A stretch of 64,000 bases of DNA from Saposhnikovia divaricata (GCA_036435485.1 CM071594.1:101335001-101399000), one strand, 5' to 3'. Shown: positions 21,813-33,227, numbered from the stretch's first letter. Program-made: numbers and translations. The notes: generated by a model from the sequence alone, not told the origin.

Positions 21813-23859
21813 TCACTTCTTGCTAGATTTTGACCAGAATAACCCACTCTTTCGAGTAGAATGGCTTTCAGATGGAGATTTAATCCCCTTTGACCCAAAT
21901 GAGAAACGTCTCTTAAAGAATGGTTTCCCAAAAGAACTCTTCATACTTGAACTTGTGCTTAATTTATAACTTCTACTCTCATGACCACTACTTCTCTGAC
22001 GATCAAACACAACAGAATCACTACTGAGATCACTACCCACAACTCGATTTCTTAATTTCTTGCTGATCCTAGTCATTAAATCCATTTCAGCTCTCATTGC
22101 TTTTTCAGATAGTTTGAAGGCAGCTTTCTCCCCTAATGTACAAACTGGGCAAGTGGGGTCATACTTGCTAACTTCCGGTGTCATTTTTTCCAGGCACTCA
22201 GCATGGTAAACATGTCCACATACTAATACTGCATGCACAGCAAGCTCATTATTCGCCATGATTTTCTGACTACCCCATGAAGATCTCTGAGTTATAAGCT
22301 TTGAGCAAAGCCCACAAGCTTTAATATCAGTAGGTGGAGAAGAGAAACTACGACCACTAGATCGGGATAGCTTATGACGAATCATGCCCAGTGAATCACT
22401 ATCAAACGACCATCTCTCTCTATGAGATGTTGGCATGAGCTCAGTAAACTCAGGGATAGCCCAGTTATCTGAAGACCCGCCTTGAGACATCCCAAGTGAA
22501 TCATAATTCCACCCAGGGAGCACAAAAGGAGAACCTTCCTCAGAGATTGAGAAACTTGGTGACTTGAGCCTTCGAATCCGGCTATCAGATACTTGCCGTA
22601 ATAGCTGGTGTCCTGGAGACCGACGAGGCCATCTTGATGGAGTTGAGCTTAAAGGAAGCAGGTGACTCTTGGATGACAATGGAGATGCTGAAACGGATGA
22701 AACTGAACGCATTGAAGGAGACATTTTTGTGGTAGACAAGTCCGAGATTGCAGGCGATGCCCTAGGGTCCTTAGTCTAGACAGCACAAAAATTGGAAAAT
22801 TGTAACACTAAGAACATTATATTATGACAAAACACCAGAATTCATTTTATCAACAGCAAATTTATCTTGTATATTACCTCCGTGGAATTTCTTGAAAGTG
22901 GTAAATCTGCGAACAAAAACAATGAAAAGTCATAAATAGTACCACATGTTTAGCAAATGATGCATCCGAAAAAGAATATGTTAAGAATTAAATACTAAGC
23001 AAACGTTCTGGACATTCAAGAGTCACGAAGCATCAGATCAGTATTAACTTTAACAACACTCTTAAAGGAAAAGCTCTTGTACTATCAAAGATATATAATT
23101 GACAAAAGTCAAATCTGTTCAAGTGTCAACAAAGGTTAGCCTAATAGTTTCCCAGTATACCAGATCATACTATTATAGACAAACAATAGAGAATTTTGAG
23201 CAAACATATAGAATCATATAGAATTATATTATTAATAGTTCTACTAACGTTTGATCCTACATAACACGCTACTACGACATCAAGGATCATAGAACATAGA
23301 AGTTCTAAACACCCTCAAACTTTGATGCCAATTATCTTGTATTTCCTCTTAGCTAATATGAGACACTTCATTGATGAGGATGATGCCATCAAATTGAGAG
23401 AATTAATGAGGATTATATGTTTATTCTGATCTATTGTTAGAAAGAAAAGAAAACCCTGATAAGAAATATTTGCCCCGGCTCACATTTTTTGGAAGGAAGG
23501 TAGCCAGATACGAAGTATTACACAAGGAGATTACCTGGAGGAAGCGTAATAGTCCCTCTATTTCCTTCAGCGACTGGGGACTTCTGCCACATGAGATTTT
23601 GAGAATTATTCATTGGACTACCCTCTTCAGATGCATAAGCGCTTCCTACAGTTGTGCGGGATTTAAAATCCAACCCATCATTCCTGCTGACACCATCGGA
23701 TGACCATGTCAATGATGTCTCCTCTCCTGCCACTCGCCTTCGGTTATCCCAACGAAAGCTCCATGATGGTGAGTTTCGAACATTTCTCTGTACTATTTCT
23801 CCACTAGATCCATTACTTATAGTTCTATCTTTAGCAGCAACACAACATGCAGCACCCAT
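21813..23859 (-). CDS. RING-H2 finger protein, probable E3 ubiquitin ligase (3 coding exons)
   Basis: Coding exons, in transcription order, are 23859-23535, 22906-22878 (29 nt) and 22775-21813. Donors read CCAG|GTAATC and GGAG|GTAATA; acceptors read TTCGCAG| and GTCTAG|. The joined frame is open, 1317 nt or 438 residues. The start is the ATG opening MGAACC, because the frame above it begins with GTG. The Gly at position 2 and Cys at 5 and 6 would allow N-terminal acylation (inference). The RING-H2 ligands are C272, C275, C304, H306, H309, C312, C327, C330 (C-x2-C-x28-C-x-H-x2-H-x2-C-x14-C-x2-C). The rest is Ser/Arg-rich and probably disordered, ending in a basic FKRRFSFGSKG segment. RING proteins of this kind carry ubiquitin from an E2 to a substrate; the substrate is unknown. 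I recognise the family but not a named orthologue. It is the only intact host gene seen. Confidence 0.9.
22878..22906 (-). other. 29-nt microexon of the RING-H2 gene
   Basis: Flanked by TTTTTGTTCGCAG on the 5' side and GTAATATAC on the 3' side. It completes the codon split at the end of exon 1 (325 nt) so that exon 3 starts in phase 0. It encodes DLPLSRNSTE with the split codon. Skipping it would shift exon 3 out of frame and remove the RING, so its splicing decides whether the protein can act as a ligase. Confidence 0.85.
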
Positions 23860-25050
23860 GCTCACTTACATTCACAATATAAAACAACTAAACAAAACTG
23901 CTAATGCCAAGCGAGATCACGCGTGATTACTTCAGTAATATAAAACCAGAGTACCAGACCACGTCACTTCTCTGCAATAATTAAAGCAAATTCACCACTC
24001 CAATCTAATAAGAAAAGATAACAATTACATTAAGTCAAATCACAGATAACTAATTGGAAAATACACATGAACAGCATGCTAAAATATCAGGCAACGCCAT
24101 GTTCGAACATTGTATAATCGCTAATTTTATCACTTTTGATAAACTCTTGATCATCATTATGAATCATATGACCAATAGAAGTTCCCATAAAACTAACTCA
24201 ATACAACTCGCACCAAAATGCATAAAAGATACTGAATTTCCTGCTTTTTCCCCAAAACAAAACCCGAAATTCAATGTTTTTCGTTATCACTTTCACACAC
24301 ATCCGTCACAGAAATCAGTCCCTAACACTAATCTCCAGCTTCTTAAATAATCTCCATACACACAGCAAACAAGAATAACATAACATAAACACAACCAATG
24401 AAACTATAATCAAACTTGTCGTACCATCACCACCAAACAGACACCAACCTTATAATCGAAACTCCGCAATTCCAAAACTCATCACTCCGTCTTTCACAAA
24501 TCGATATCAATTATCAAACATCATTCAATTATAACCTAAAAACTAAACCTAACCTATCCGATAAAATTAGCGAAAACGAAACACAAAACCAGTCTATTTC
24601 AGCTGCTAATTTCGAGGAAATACAGTAACACTGAGCCTAAATCGCACAAAAAAATTATAAAAAAAACCTAAAAATAGAAAAAATCAATCACTAGTAAAGT
24701 CAAATAGATCCGAAATTACTGCTAACAAACAATTAATTCCAACACGAATCATTCCATATCCATCTATTTCCCTATTTTAACTCATCAAACTCATAACTCA
24801 CACACACAACACACATACACATACATACACACAAACATGAATATAGATACATATATACACACACATATATAAAGGCAGTACCTTTTGATTGCGCGATGGA
24901 GAAGAAGAGTAGAGACGAGAGAGAGAAGTGTGTGTTTGTGTGTGTGTATTTTGTATGTATAGGTGGGGGAGAGAAATGTGATTGTTCGTCTTCTGTAATT
25001 GCAATTTGCAGCAGGTGAGAAAAGAAAGTCGTTTTTGACGGCTCCATAAC
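23860..25050 (-). other. 5'UTR, probable 5'UTR intron and promoter-proximal region of the RING-H2 gene
   Basis: A good donor, CAAAAG|GTACTG, lies at about 24881 after a pyrimidine-rich CTTCTTCTCC leader. Possible acceptors (TTAG, CAG) lie at about 23901-23906, some 45 bases before the ATG. That gives an intron of about 0.98 kb within the 5'UTR, which in plants often raises expression. CA/GT microsatellites occupy 24795-24870 and 24925-24955. The transcript start is not defined. Inferred from splice-site sequence and the lack of coding frames. Confidence 0.55.
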
Positions 25051-25080
25051 GGCGTCTTTTGTTTGTTGAAACCGCCGTTA
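25047..25080. promoter_or_regulatory. inverted repeat TAACGGCG...CGCCGTTA upstream of the RING-H2 gene
   Basis: Perfect 8-base arms at 25047-25054 and 25073-25080, 18 bases apart, just upstream of the likely transcript start. CGTTA/TAACGG is a MYB-type core, so a paired MYB site is possible. Function not shown. Confidence 0.4.
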
Positions 25081-25263
25081 AGTTCATTATTTACGTTTGT
25101 TTTTATTTTATTTTTTGCTTGCCAACGAGTTGCTAACTTTAGCAAAAAAAAGAAAAAAAGAGAGTTGCTAACTTTACTAGAGTTAAGTTCGTATAAATTA
25201 ATTTCATTATTTTTTAACACTCCATCTTTTGGATATTATTTTTTCGTAAATTAATATATATAT
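25081..25263. other. upstream flank of the RING-H2 gene
   Basis: AT-rich, with an A-rich run at 25145-25160 and no coding frame or repeat of note. Probable distal promoter by position. Confidence 0.35.
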
Positions 25264-26330
25264 TTCTGTTATATCCAAAATTTCACATGGATTCAATTTA
25301 ACTTAAGGTTCATAAATCTAATAGACCCACTTGATATGGATTGGATTCAGATATGGAAATTGGCTAGAAATACGGATGTGGGGGAAGCTATGAAAGTACC
25401 GTTATAATAACTATAGTTCCACCTATATCTAGCAGAAGCGAAGTAATATTAGGACTCTTGTTCCTATTCTTTAGGGGCATAAAATATCTTTAAGGAATTG
25501 AAGTTTAACCAGGATTCTATTGCTATGAACGGGATAACATCAATGTATATGTGTTATATATGGATTATATATATTTAATTCATGAATTTATGAGTTTATA
25601 ATGTTGTGCTTGGATTAGGATATTAGAAGTTCATCATTTAGCAGCTAGATCAGTTATGATTAATGGGTTTTGACTTGTCAAAACGTGGTTGGTGGCCGAG
25701 GTTGGCTTCAAGAGAACTATATAGAGCTTGATTTCTATAAATTATGATATGTAGGCATTGGTAAGCGGTTCATAATTTCACTTTTCTACACATAAGACAA
25801 GTGTAACTTTAGTGATATTTTTTCGGGCACATTTAGCCAGAATTTATTACCATTTTGTCTGGTGACCTTGCCGATTCAATCTATAAAAACACCACATTCT
25901 TCACCCGCTCCGACAGTTAGAACTGTAGCTACGGCTTGCGGGCCTGCTCATCTGCTGATATCTATGGACAAAATCGGTTATTCCAGCGATATTCTCTCGG
26001 GGTGTTGTTACAGATTTTCATCACAACATTTTTGGCGCTAAAAAGAGGGGAACTTCCCCGATCTTTTGAGAGGAAGGGTGTTCAAAAGCTCCGACGATGA
26101 ACGCACACCATGGGACGACGAAGGTGATCATGAAATCGAGTCTGAAAAGGAGGTTACTAATCAAGATATCATGGATCGTATCAAATGGATGGGCAGTAAA
26201 ATCGTTATATCTGGAAAGAATGATCGTAAAATGAAGTTTTCAGATGTTTGTTTTCATCGAAAATATCCAGAAACGAGGTTGCACACATGGTAGAAAGTTT
26301 TCGTATAGTACCCCCAAATACTTCATCTTG
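25264..26330 (+). mobile_element. possible relic of a Ty3-type LTR and gag start
   Basis: A TATAAAAAC string at about 25882 is followed by GTGTTGTTACA near 26002-26014, then by ATTTTTGGCGCTAAAAAGAGG (26030-26048), which resembles a TGGCGCC-type primer-binding region just after an LTR. A short acidic frame at 26066-26293 (75 residues) follows where gag would begin. No partner LTR or target duplication was found, so this is tentative. Confidence 0.35.
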
Positions 26331-27598
26331 GATATAATAAGGAGGTTCTTATCGTCAGAAAATGGATAATCTTATTCTAGAGGTTCAACCAATTAAAGGC
26401 TAAAGTGTTAAAAGATTTTTATAGAAGAATTTTTTGAGCAAAATTTTGGTTTGCATTATAATTCAATTCGTAAAAGACGTAATCAGGTGTGAAACCCTAA
26501 TTAACGAATAATAGGTGAAAGAAATGAATCTCATAACTAGGAAGGAGTTGGTAAACCTAAATGTTAGTAATACCAACAAATTATTATTTGTAAGTTCATA
26601 AAAATAAATTATAGAAGGATACTAATAAAAAGATTCCAAACATAAAATTGATTTAATATAAATACGTCAATTCGATATTTGTGAATAATATATTACACTT
26701 ATTCTATTATTCTAAAAATTCTAAATAAAGGATTATAATGGAAAAATTACAAAAATTAACTCATAAATATTTATAATATTAGTAAATAAGCTAATAAATA
26801 CAAATCGCTAATCGAACTATTAATTCATTATTCATTAGATTTATCGTAAAAATCTAAATCGTGTACCTCATATTCAAAATCGAAATACAAATACTAATTT
26901 TTACACCTTATTCTCGAATTTTAAAATGGGATGAAAATGATAAAAAATTAACATAATCTGTATTTTTATTCATATTTCTAAATTCCTTTCAAAGAGCAAA
27001 GTAAATGACTGGAAATGAAAATTTTAAATGATTTCTTGCCAAAATTAAATAGAATGTAAATGAAAGTGTGTTTACTTTAAAACAAATTATTGATATTACA
27101 AATATATTCTTACTACTTAAATTAATCCATTTTAGATTTAAGGATTGAAACGTAATTTCACAATCATTTATAGGCTTTTCCTTCAACTCATTTACTATGG
27201 TGTACTAAATTTTCAAGTCTATAAATAATTTTAGTTCAACTGTATTATTTTATTAAATAATAAATACATCTTTTTAGTTAATTTTTATTCAAAAAAAACA
27301 ATGTTATGTTTCCAAATTTGAGAAATAAAAGAAAAGACATAAAAGGAGGTAAAGTTACCTATTTTTTTTATCTTAATTTCGCGATCATTTATAGGCTTTT
27401 CTTTCAACTCAGATTTATGTTTACTATAGTGTAATAAATTTTCACGTCTATAAATAAGTTTAATTCAATTATATTAATTTATTAAATAATTAATTACATC
27501 TTTTTTAGTTAGTTTTAACAATGTTTTGTTTCCAAATTTAATAAACAAAAGAAGAGACGGAAGTATTTAAATACATTTCTTTTTAGATAAGAAAGCTT
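26331..27598. other. AT-rich intergenic stretch without a gene
   Basis: No supported coding region. It contains the tandem duplication at 27154-27562. A GAGACGGAAGTA string at 27555-27566 resembles a Stowaway MITE terminus, without a confirmed partner. Confidence 0.5.
27154..27562. repeat. tandem duplication with about 220-bp period
   Basis: Two units begin AATTTCACAATCATTTATAGG (27154) and AATTTCGCGATCATTTATAGG (27374). Each continues through CTTTTC(C/T)TTCAACTCA, (C/T)CTATAAATAA, TTTATTAAATAAT and GTTTCCAAATTT. Similarity is about 80% by eye. Confidence 0.8.
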
Positions 27599-28623
27599 TG
27601 TTTTTATACATATTCTTTTGCCTTTTTTCTCTCCTATGAAGTGAGAGTCTTTGTTGTTCTCTCCGTTTCTTTCCGGTAAGATTGTGAGAGTGTTTGAGAT
27701 GGCAAGAGTAGATGTCATCAATGAGAGGATGGGTGAATACACTAAAACACGCAAGCGTACATGGTCACAAGTAATATAGATAGAAGTCAAGTTCGTTCCC
27801 ACAGAGATCTGGTTATGGTTTTAATTCAGTAGCTGTACCTATGCAACAATGTATGGTTATTACCCACTACTAAGACAATTAACAAATTTGGGTTTAATTA
27901 ACTAAATTAACTAAGAAGTAAATTAACAAACTAAGAATTAATTAACTAACGAGAATTGAAATCGAATTACGTCTACAAGAGTAACATGGGATCCTAACTT
28001 CATTAAATACTTCGCTTAGATCTGACGCCTTTAATCACTATATGCAATGGTTATGATATCTGATCGGATAACACGAAACAAGTACACGCTACTTCTCAGT
28101 ATACGAATACCAAACTAAACATACATCCACAAAAAAGATAGAAGATGAATAGACACCAATTATGCTTAGACCCTATATGTCTATAGAATTTGAAAACATA
28201 ACGGTTGAAGAACAAGTTATCCATAAAGATCACACAGGGCAATATAAATATTTTCATCTCATACTACGAATCATGTTGATAAACAATCATGAACCTATGC
28301 TAGCATGGCAAGTTCTAAATCTCAAGATCCACTTTCACTTCATAAGAGATTAACAAATTAGATGTTAGCTACGCATCTAACAATTAAGCATAACCATACG
28401 AGGATATCAGATATACATCACACACAGATCTTTAAAGCAATCAAGATACTAAAGCTCCATAAATAAATCCGTTAGAATCCCATGACAACGATTAGCCCAT
28501 AATTGAACCACTCGTCATCATGGGATCTGATGAAACCATGATAAAAACAAAGTATGAAAAGATACAAATAAAACTAAGTAATTGATATGTAATGGTGTGT
28601 TTTTTTCTGTCCCCCAAGATGTG

Positions 28624-28631
28624 TATTTATA
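28624..28631 (-). promoter_or_regulatory. TATA box of element A 3' LTR
   Basis: TATAAATA within GGGGCTATAAATACAC on the minus strand. The same box is at 34139-34146 in the 5' LTR. Confidence 0.6.
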
Positions 28632-29020
28632 GCCCCAATTTGCCTCTCCATCAAGCAATTGCCGTTTTAGAGTTGGAATAGGAGTATGGCAATTTTCGTT
28701 CTTGAATGAGAATATAATTGCAAATTCCATATGTAGATCTGATTCTGGAATGTTCTAGCCACTCAGAGCAATTACCATACTGATTAGAAGTAGGAATTGT
28801 GGCAATTTCCTGTTTAGAATTGAATTCTGGCAATTTCTGTTGATTCTGTTTTGAAGGAAAATTCTCTTCAATAATTCTGGACTCCGAACCACCTTAGAAT
28901 GATAGAAAATTCTGTTATCTTCGCGTGGGCAGTTGAATCGTCCAAAACGGACTTGTAGAACTCAAGATATGGCCAAAACAAAATCAGAAATTCTGGCTGA
29001 TTTTTTACCCGCTGACTGCT

Positions 29021-29070
29021 ACTGTTCATGCGCGTCCATTACTGTTCATGCGCGTCCAGTACTGTTCATT
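29021..29070. repeat. 20-bp tandem repeat in element A LTR
   Basis: Two full units of ACTGTTCATGCGCGTCCATT type (29021-29040, 29041-29060) and a third partial unit. The copy in the 5' LTR is at 34536-34585. Element C instead has a GC-rich GCGCAGCC patch in the same part of its LTR. Confidence 0.9.
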
Positions 29071-29335
29071 TCGCTGATTTTGCTGATTTTGCTCTATTTT
29101 CTTCGTTTTAACTCCGATTTTCATTCCGTTTCTTCCGGCTCTCTCGCAATTTGATGTACTGTTATTCTTTAAGCTCAAAACCCACCATTTAAGCATGGAA
29201 AACATCATCCCACATCCGACTCTTGTTCCTGCACAAATTCACTAAAAACACATCAAAAACACCACATACTTGAGTTCAATTCATCAATTCAAGCCGATAC
29301 GAAGCATTCCAAGTGGATATAAAATCCACTTATCA

Positions 29336-29353
29336 CACCCCCAAACTTAAACC
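29336..29353 (-). other. polypurine tract of element A
   Basis: The minus strand reads GGTTTAAGTTTGGGGGTG directly before the 3' LTR. Element C has the identical tract. Confidence 0.88.
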
Positions 29354-31159
29354 GATGTTTGTCCTCAAGCATAAACAAATATAACTATCTAACTAACTAG
29401 TACCACTTCCGTAGGTGATCACGGTTGCATTTGGCATATGCAACAAGCCCTTTAAACCCCTAGGCAGCCCTAGTGGACGAGTAAGGTCTCGTGAGGGCCT
29501 ATATCGAATGTACCCACAAAATCCAATGCAATGCAATGCATGAATGCAACTAATATGAAAAATGCAAATGATTTACTACTAATATCCTACCATACTTTCA
29601 AATCCTCTCATGCCATATCAACTTAAGAATCAACGTAAATACGAATGTCTTGGTGTCGAAAGTGCAAGTATTCACATAGTCTACTCAATGAACATGCATA
29701 AGTTCTCACAAGTCCATGTCAAGTGTAAGAATAAGTTAATAACCATGCTAAGCCTACAAGAGCACACTTTGAGACAAAACTCGGGATCTCATACGCAAAA
29801 ACAAGCAAACACTCACAATCCACTCATAAAATAATATTCACTCAAGAACAAGGGTAAGTGTATCACTCAATTCCAACAAAATCATAAGCATGCTTGACAT
29901 TTGGTATCAATCTAACTCTTAACACAACATACATCAATGACGATAATCAAAAGGTCTTTATTTGGGTTGTAACGGGGCTAGGGACAAGGTATGTCAAATA
30001 AGCCAAAACAGGTGAAATGTCAAAAGCTAGTAAGTACCATGATGAATCATACACAACACCCTATTTTCCCCCCCACATAATTTAATATTTTTCTTCCAAC
30101 ATAAACGCTCGACTAGTCAACTAAAGTAGGATCACAACAAACACAAACATGCTCTCATAATATAATTTTTTTTTTCTATTTTTTTTTCTTTTTTTTCGAG
30201 AGCTAAAGCAACAATAATATAGACAGTAACAATGATCCCACGATTTTATTACACATGCCGACTATCAAGCAACAACCAAACCCAAATTTTAATATTTTCC
30301 CCAAAATTATGACCAACAATAAACCCCTCCTTGCACACCTTATTACTCCCTTAAGCACCCTACTAGCCTTTGACAATGTGGGTTCAAATTAATGTAAGGC
30401 CAATACAAGAAAAAGGTCTAGGCAAGTAATGTGGTATGTCACCGAAAAAATAGGATTAAGCTCAACGGGTTAACTAATTGATTATGTAAATATGGTGTGG
30501 TAATATGGGAAAATATGTGGTTATTCCTAAATGCATTTATCATTTTAATCGTCAATTAATGTCATGCGTTTCAAGAAAGACCTCAAACAACTGCTAGCAA
30601 TGCAAACAATCCGTGGACACTCAAGCAAACGAATAATATGCAACACATATGCAATAAGGCTCAAAATCTCAATTGGTAGGAAAAACATACTCAATCCCAA
30701 GCAAAAATCTCTCTAACACACCTACTTGTATTCAAAGCATGCAAACTAAATCATCTTGCACACATTCATGTCCTTCTAATTACTCACAACATTCAATAAG
30801 TCTACTAGCTTCAACTTACTAGTGTATGTGTGTGCACAAGAACAATGCGTATCACTTCTCAATCAAAAGCGTCAACAACACAAAATTCCTATCAAGCATG
30901 GGTGCAAATGCAAACTATTATGAACTCACATGATATACGAACATAAAAACAAAATGTCCTGTATGAAACAAACTTAGATAACACGAACATAAATGCATAA
31001 TTTACTACTAATATGCAAAGCATGAAATCCTACATGAACACATAATACAAAAACAACTACTAATCCCCCAAACCACCCCCAAACTTAAAATATTCAATGT
31101 CCTCATTGAATGGAAGTAAATACGAGGGAAAGTAGAAAACATACCAGTATACAACAATG
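29354..31159 (-). other. non-coding interior of element A
   Basis: About 1.8 kb with no ORF. It contains GCAATGCAATGCAATGCATG repeats near 29523, poly-T at 30168-30200, and scattered short blocks also present in element C (for example CCCTAGGCAGCC...GGACGAGTAAGG). In autonomous relatives reverse transcriptase and integrase would sit upstream of here. Confidence 0.6.
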
Positions 31160-31210
31160 CTTGGGTTGCCTCCCAAGAAGCGCTTCTTTAACGTCAATAG
31201 CTTGACGTTA
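31160..31210 (-). other. three adjacent hairpins just downstream of the element A ORF
   Basis: On the plus strand: CTTGGG/CCCAAG arms (31160-31165, 31172-31177), the 12-base palindrome AGAAGCGCTTCT (31176-31187), and arms TAACGTCAA/TTGACGTTA around loop TAGC (31189-31210). On the element's sense strand they begin 14 bases after the stop of the last ORF. Element C has a degenerate version at 46313-46345. Confidence 0.75.
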
Positions 31211-31224
31211 CTTCCAAGCCTCCA

Positions 31225-31962
31225 TTAAGAATGATAATAGTTTGCCTGGTCCTCTCTTCGTGAAACTTCATCATCCTCACAGCGGCACACTTTCTGCCCC
31301 TTCTCCTCGCTTGGCCTATTCGTATAACAACTATATTCCGTTCCAATGCCTTCATCGGTTGACCCAAAATCTGTCAATTTGTAGAAAAACACACATTCAC
31401 GAGCTTCTCTTGAATATAATGGAGGAGGGTAATTGTAAGTTGCTGAAGCCTTTGGTTCCTCAACGAGAACTTCCTCCATTGGCTCTAATGCGCTACCTCC
31501 ATCTTTATAATCTGAGACAAGTAGAAGACCTGCATCTTTCCCATGTTCTTCAGCCTCTTGGTACGCACATACCAATTTTTGAAATTTGTGCAGCTCAACA
31601 GTGTCTGTCCCAAATAGTGCCCTTTCCAAATCATCCACCATCCTAACATGATCAAATTCCTTACATGGCTTGTGAACACTCACCTCACCTTGGAATTTGT
31701 CTTCCTCAAGAAAAGACTCAATTGTACTATCCTCAAGATTTGACCATGAAACAACCTCATCAATCAGCACCTTAGAATCCCAGAGATCAGCCAAGCCGAG
31801 CGACTCACACTCTTCCTCCTCATCACTATCCACCACAGGTTCTGACAAAACAGAATTTTCTTCTTTTTCTATAGGATCCTGATCATGAATTCCTTTTTCA
31901 TCCTCAATTGGTGAATTCTGATCGTTCATGACTTTTCCAGATCTGAGCGTTATGACATTAAC
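31225..31962 (-). pseudogene. acidic ORF fused after gag in element A (replaces protease)
   Basis: This is in the same frame as gag, past an in-frame TAG at 31963-31965. It begins with the conserved TLRSGK motif that in Ty3 elements links gag to protease. After that it shares nothing I can see with the protease region of element C. About 234 residues: a very acidic N-terminal half (DSDEEEECESLG, many E/D), a middle with LERALFG and HKFQKLVCAYQEAEEHG, and a more basic tail. There is no DLGAS protease site, zinc knuckle or membrane segment. Function unknown; it may be a captured or strongly diverged sequence. It stays open over its length, which is notable in a decayed nest. Confidence 0.7.
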
Positions 31963-33114
31963 CTACTCCATGCCATCTTGTTTTCCTGGATTCACCTCTG
32001 TGTCACTATGAAGAACTCCCTGCGGTCCGTTGAGAAAGGCACTTGCAATTTGCCCAATCTGATTCTCCAATGTCTTGACAGATACCGGCTGACTTTCAAT
32101 CATCAACCTCAATTCATCCAATTCAGATTTTTCATTCGAAGATTGACCATCATCCCCATGAAACTGTTGCTGCTGAAAATCTTGATTGTTGCTCCAGCCG
32201 AAATTAGGATGATAGGTGGCTGGAGCTGGTTGCGAAGGTTGCTGGAAGTTGCTCACAAACTGTGCCGATTCAGAAGATATGGCACATTGACTCGTCTCAT
32301 GCGCGCCCTCACATAGCTCACAAACACTAGCAACTTGAGGCACCCCATGCTTTGACATAAAATCTAATTTCTTATTAAGTGCCTCTAGCTGAGCTGCTAG
32401 AGTTGTGACTGTATGAACTTCCAGAATTCCTGCTAATTTGCCTTGTGAAAATCTCTGAGTTGGATTCTGGTATTCATTCGCAGCCATCATCTCAATTAGC
32501 TCATAAGCTTCCGCATAGCTCCTAGCCCATAATGCTCCACCTGATGCTACATCTAGCATGGGTCTTGAATGTGCACCCAAACCATTATAAAAGTAGTTAA
32601 TCACCATCCACCCAGTCATCCCATGATGTGGACACTTCCTTAGCATCTCCTTATATCGCTCCCAAGCCTCGCACAAAGATTCTTCAGACTGCTGTGAAAA
32701 TTGAGTAATAGCGTTCCTGATTGCTACGGTCTTTGCCATGGGGAAAAATTTAGTGAGAAATTTCTGAGCAAGATCCTCCCAAGTAGTAATAGAACCGGCT
32801 GGTAGAGAGTGCAACCAACCCTTAGCTTTATCCCTCAAAGAGAATGGGAAAAGTCTTAATTTGATAGCATTTTCCGACACCCCGTTGATCTTGAAAGTGT
32901 CGCAGATCTCAATGAAATTCCGGCTGTGCATGTTAGGATCTTCAATCTGAGCACCCCCAAACTGAACTGAGTTCTGCACCATCTGAATTATGCTAGGCTA
33001 GATTTCGAAAGTATTAGCTGTAATAGCTGGCCTGACAATGCTAAATTGGATGTCCTTGATCTTTGGTTCAGAATAATACATCAATGCTTTCGCTGCTGCT
33101 GCTGGTTCTTCCAT
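31963..33114 (-). pseudogene. gag of element A (Retrotrans_gag + zinc knuckle), two nonsense codons
   Basis: ATG at 33114. A TAG at 32998-33000 stands where element C has tyrosine, and a TAG at 31963-31965 where C has a glutamine-type codon before TLRSGK. Between them the frame holds the Retrotrans_gag domain (LRLFPFSLRDKAKGWLHSLP, ITTWEDLAQKFLTKFFP, CEAWERYKEMLRKCPHHG). A zinc knuckle with spacing C-x2-C-x3-H-x4-C (CELCEGAHETSQC) follows. Gag forms the particle that packages the element RNA. An internal ATG at 32982 follows the first stop, so a shortened gag could still be made. Confidence 0.9.
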
Positions 33115-33227
33115 TGCTACCTGCAACACATAAAACTAAACAACTATGTAAGAAACAATCTGAGTCAGTGAACTCTAACGACCACTATTGACAAGCACAT
33201 AAACTAAAAATAAAACACCGATGATCC

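Larger units (their letters stand above)
27734..29335 (-). repeat. 3' LTR of element A (1602 bp)
   Basis: On the minus strand it runs from TGATAAGTGG at 29335 to the CA at 27734. A TATA box (TATAAATA) lies at 28624-28631. The frames of 60-73 residues here recur identically in the 5' LTR because they are LTR sequence, not genes. Confidence 0.92.

Noticed and set aside
24054..25254. Frames of 60-140 residues around the RING gene leader
   Set aside because: Low-complexity translations of the CA/GT microsatellite and the 5'UTR intron; some overlap on opposite strands.
25264..26330. Complete TRIM or LTR element
   Set aside because: Only one LTR-end/PBS-like junction was found and no second LTR or target duplication, so it is kept as a low-confidence relic.
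28162..29154. Frames of 60-73 residues repeated at 33677-34669
   Set aside because: These are the two LTRs of element A. No frame is conserved with element C's LTR.
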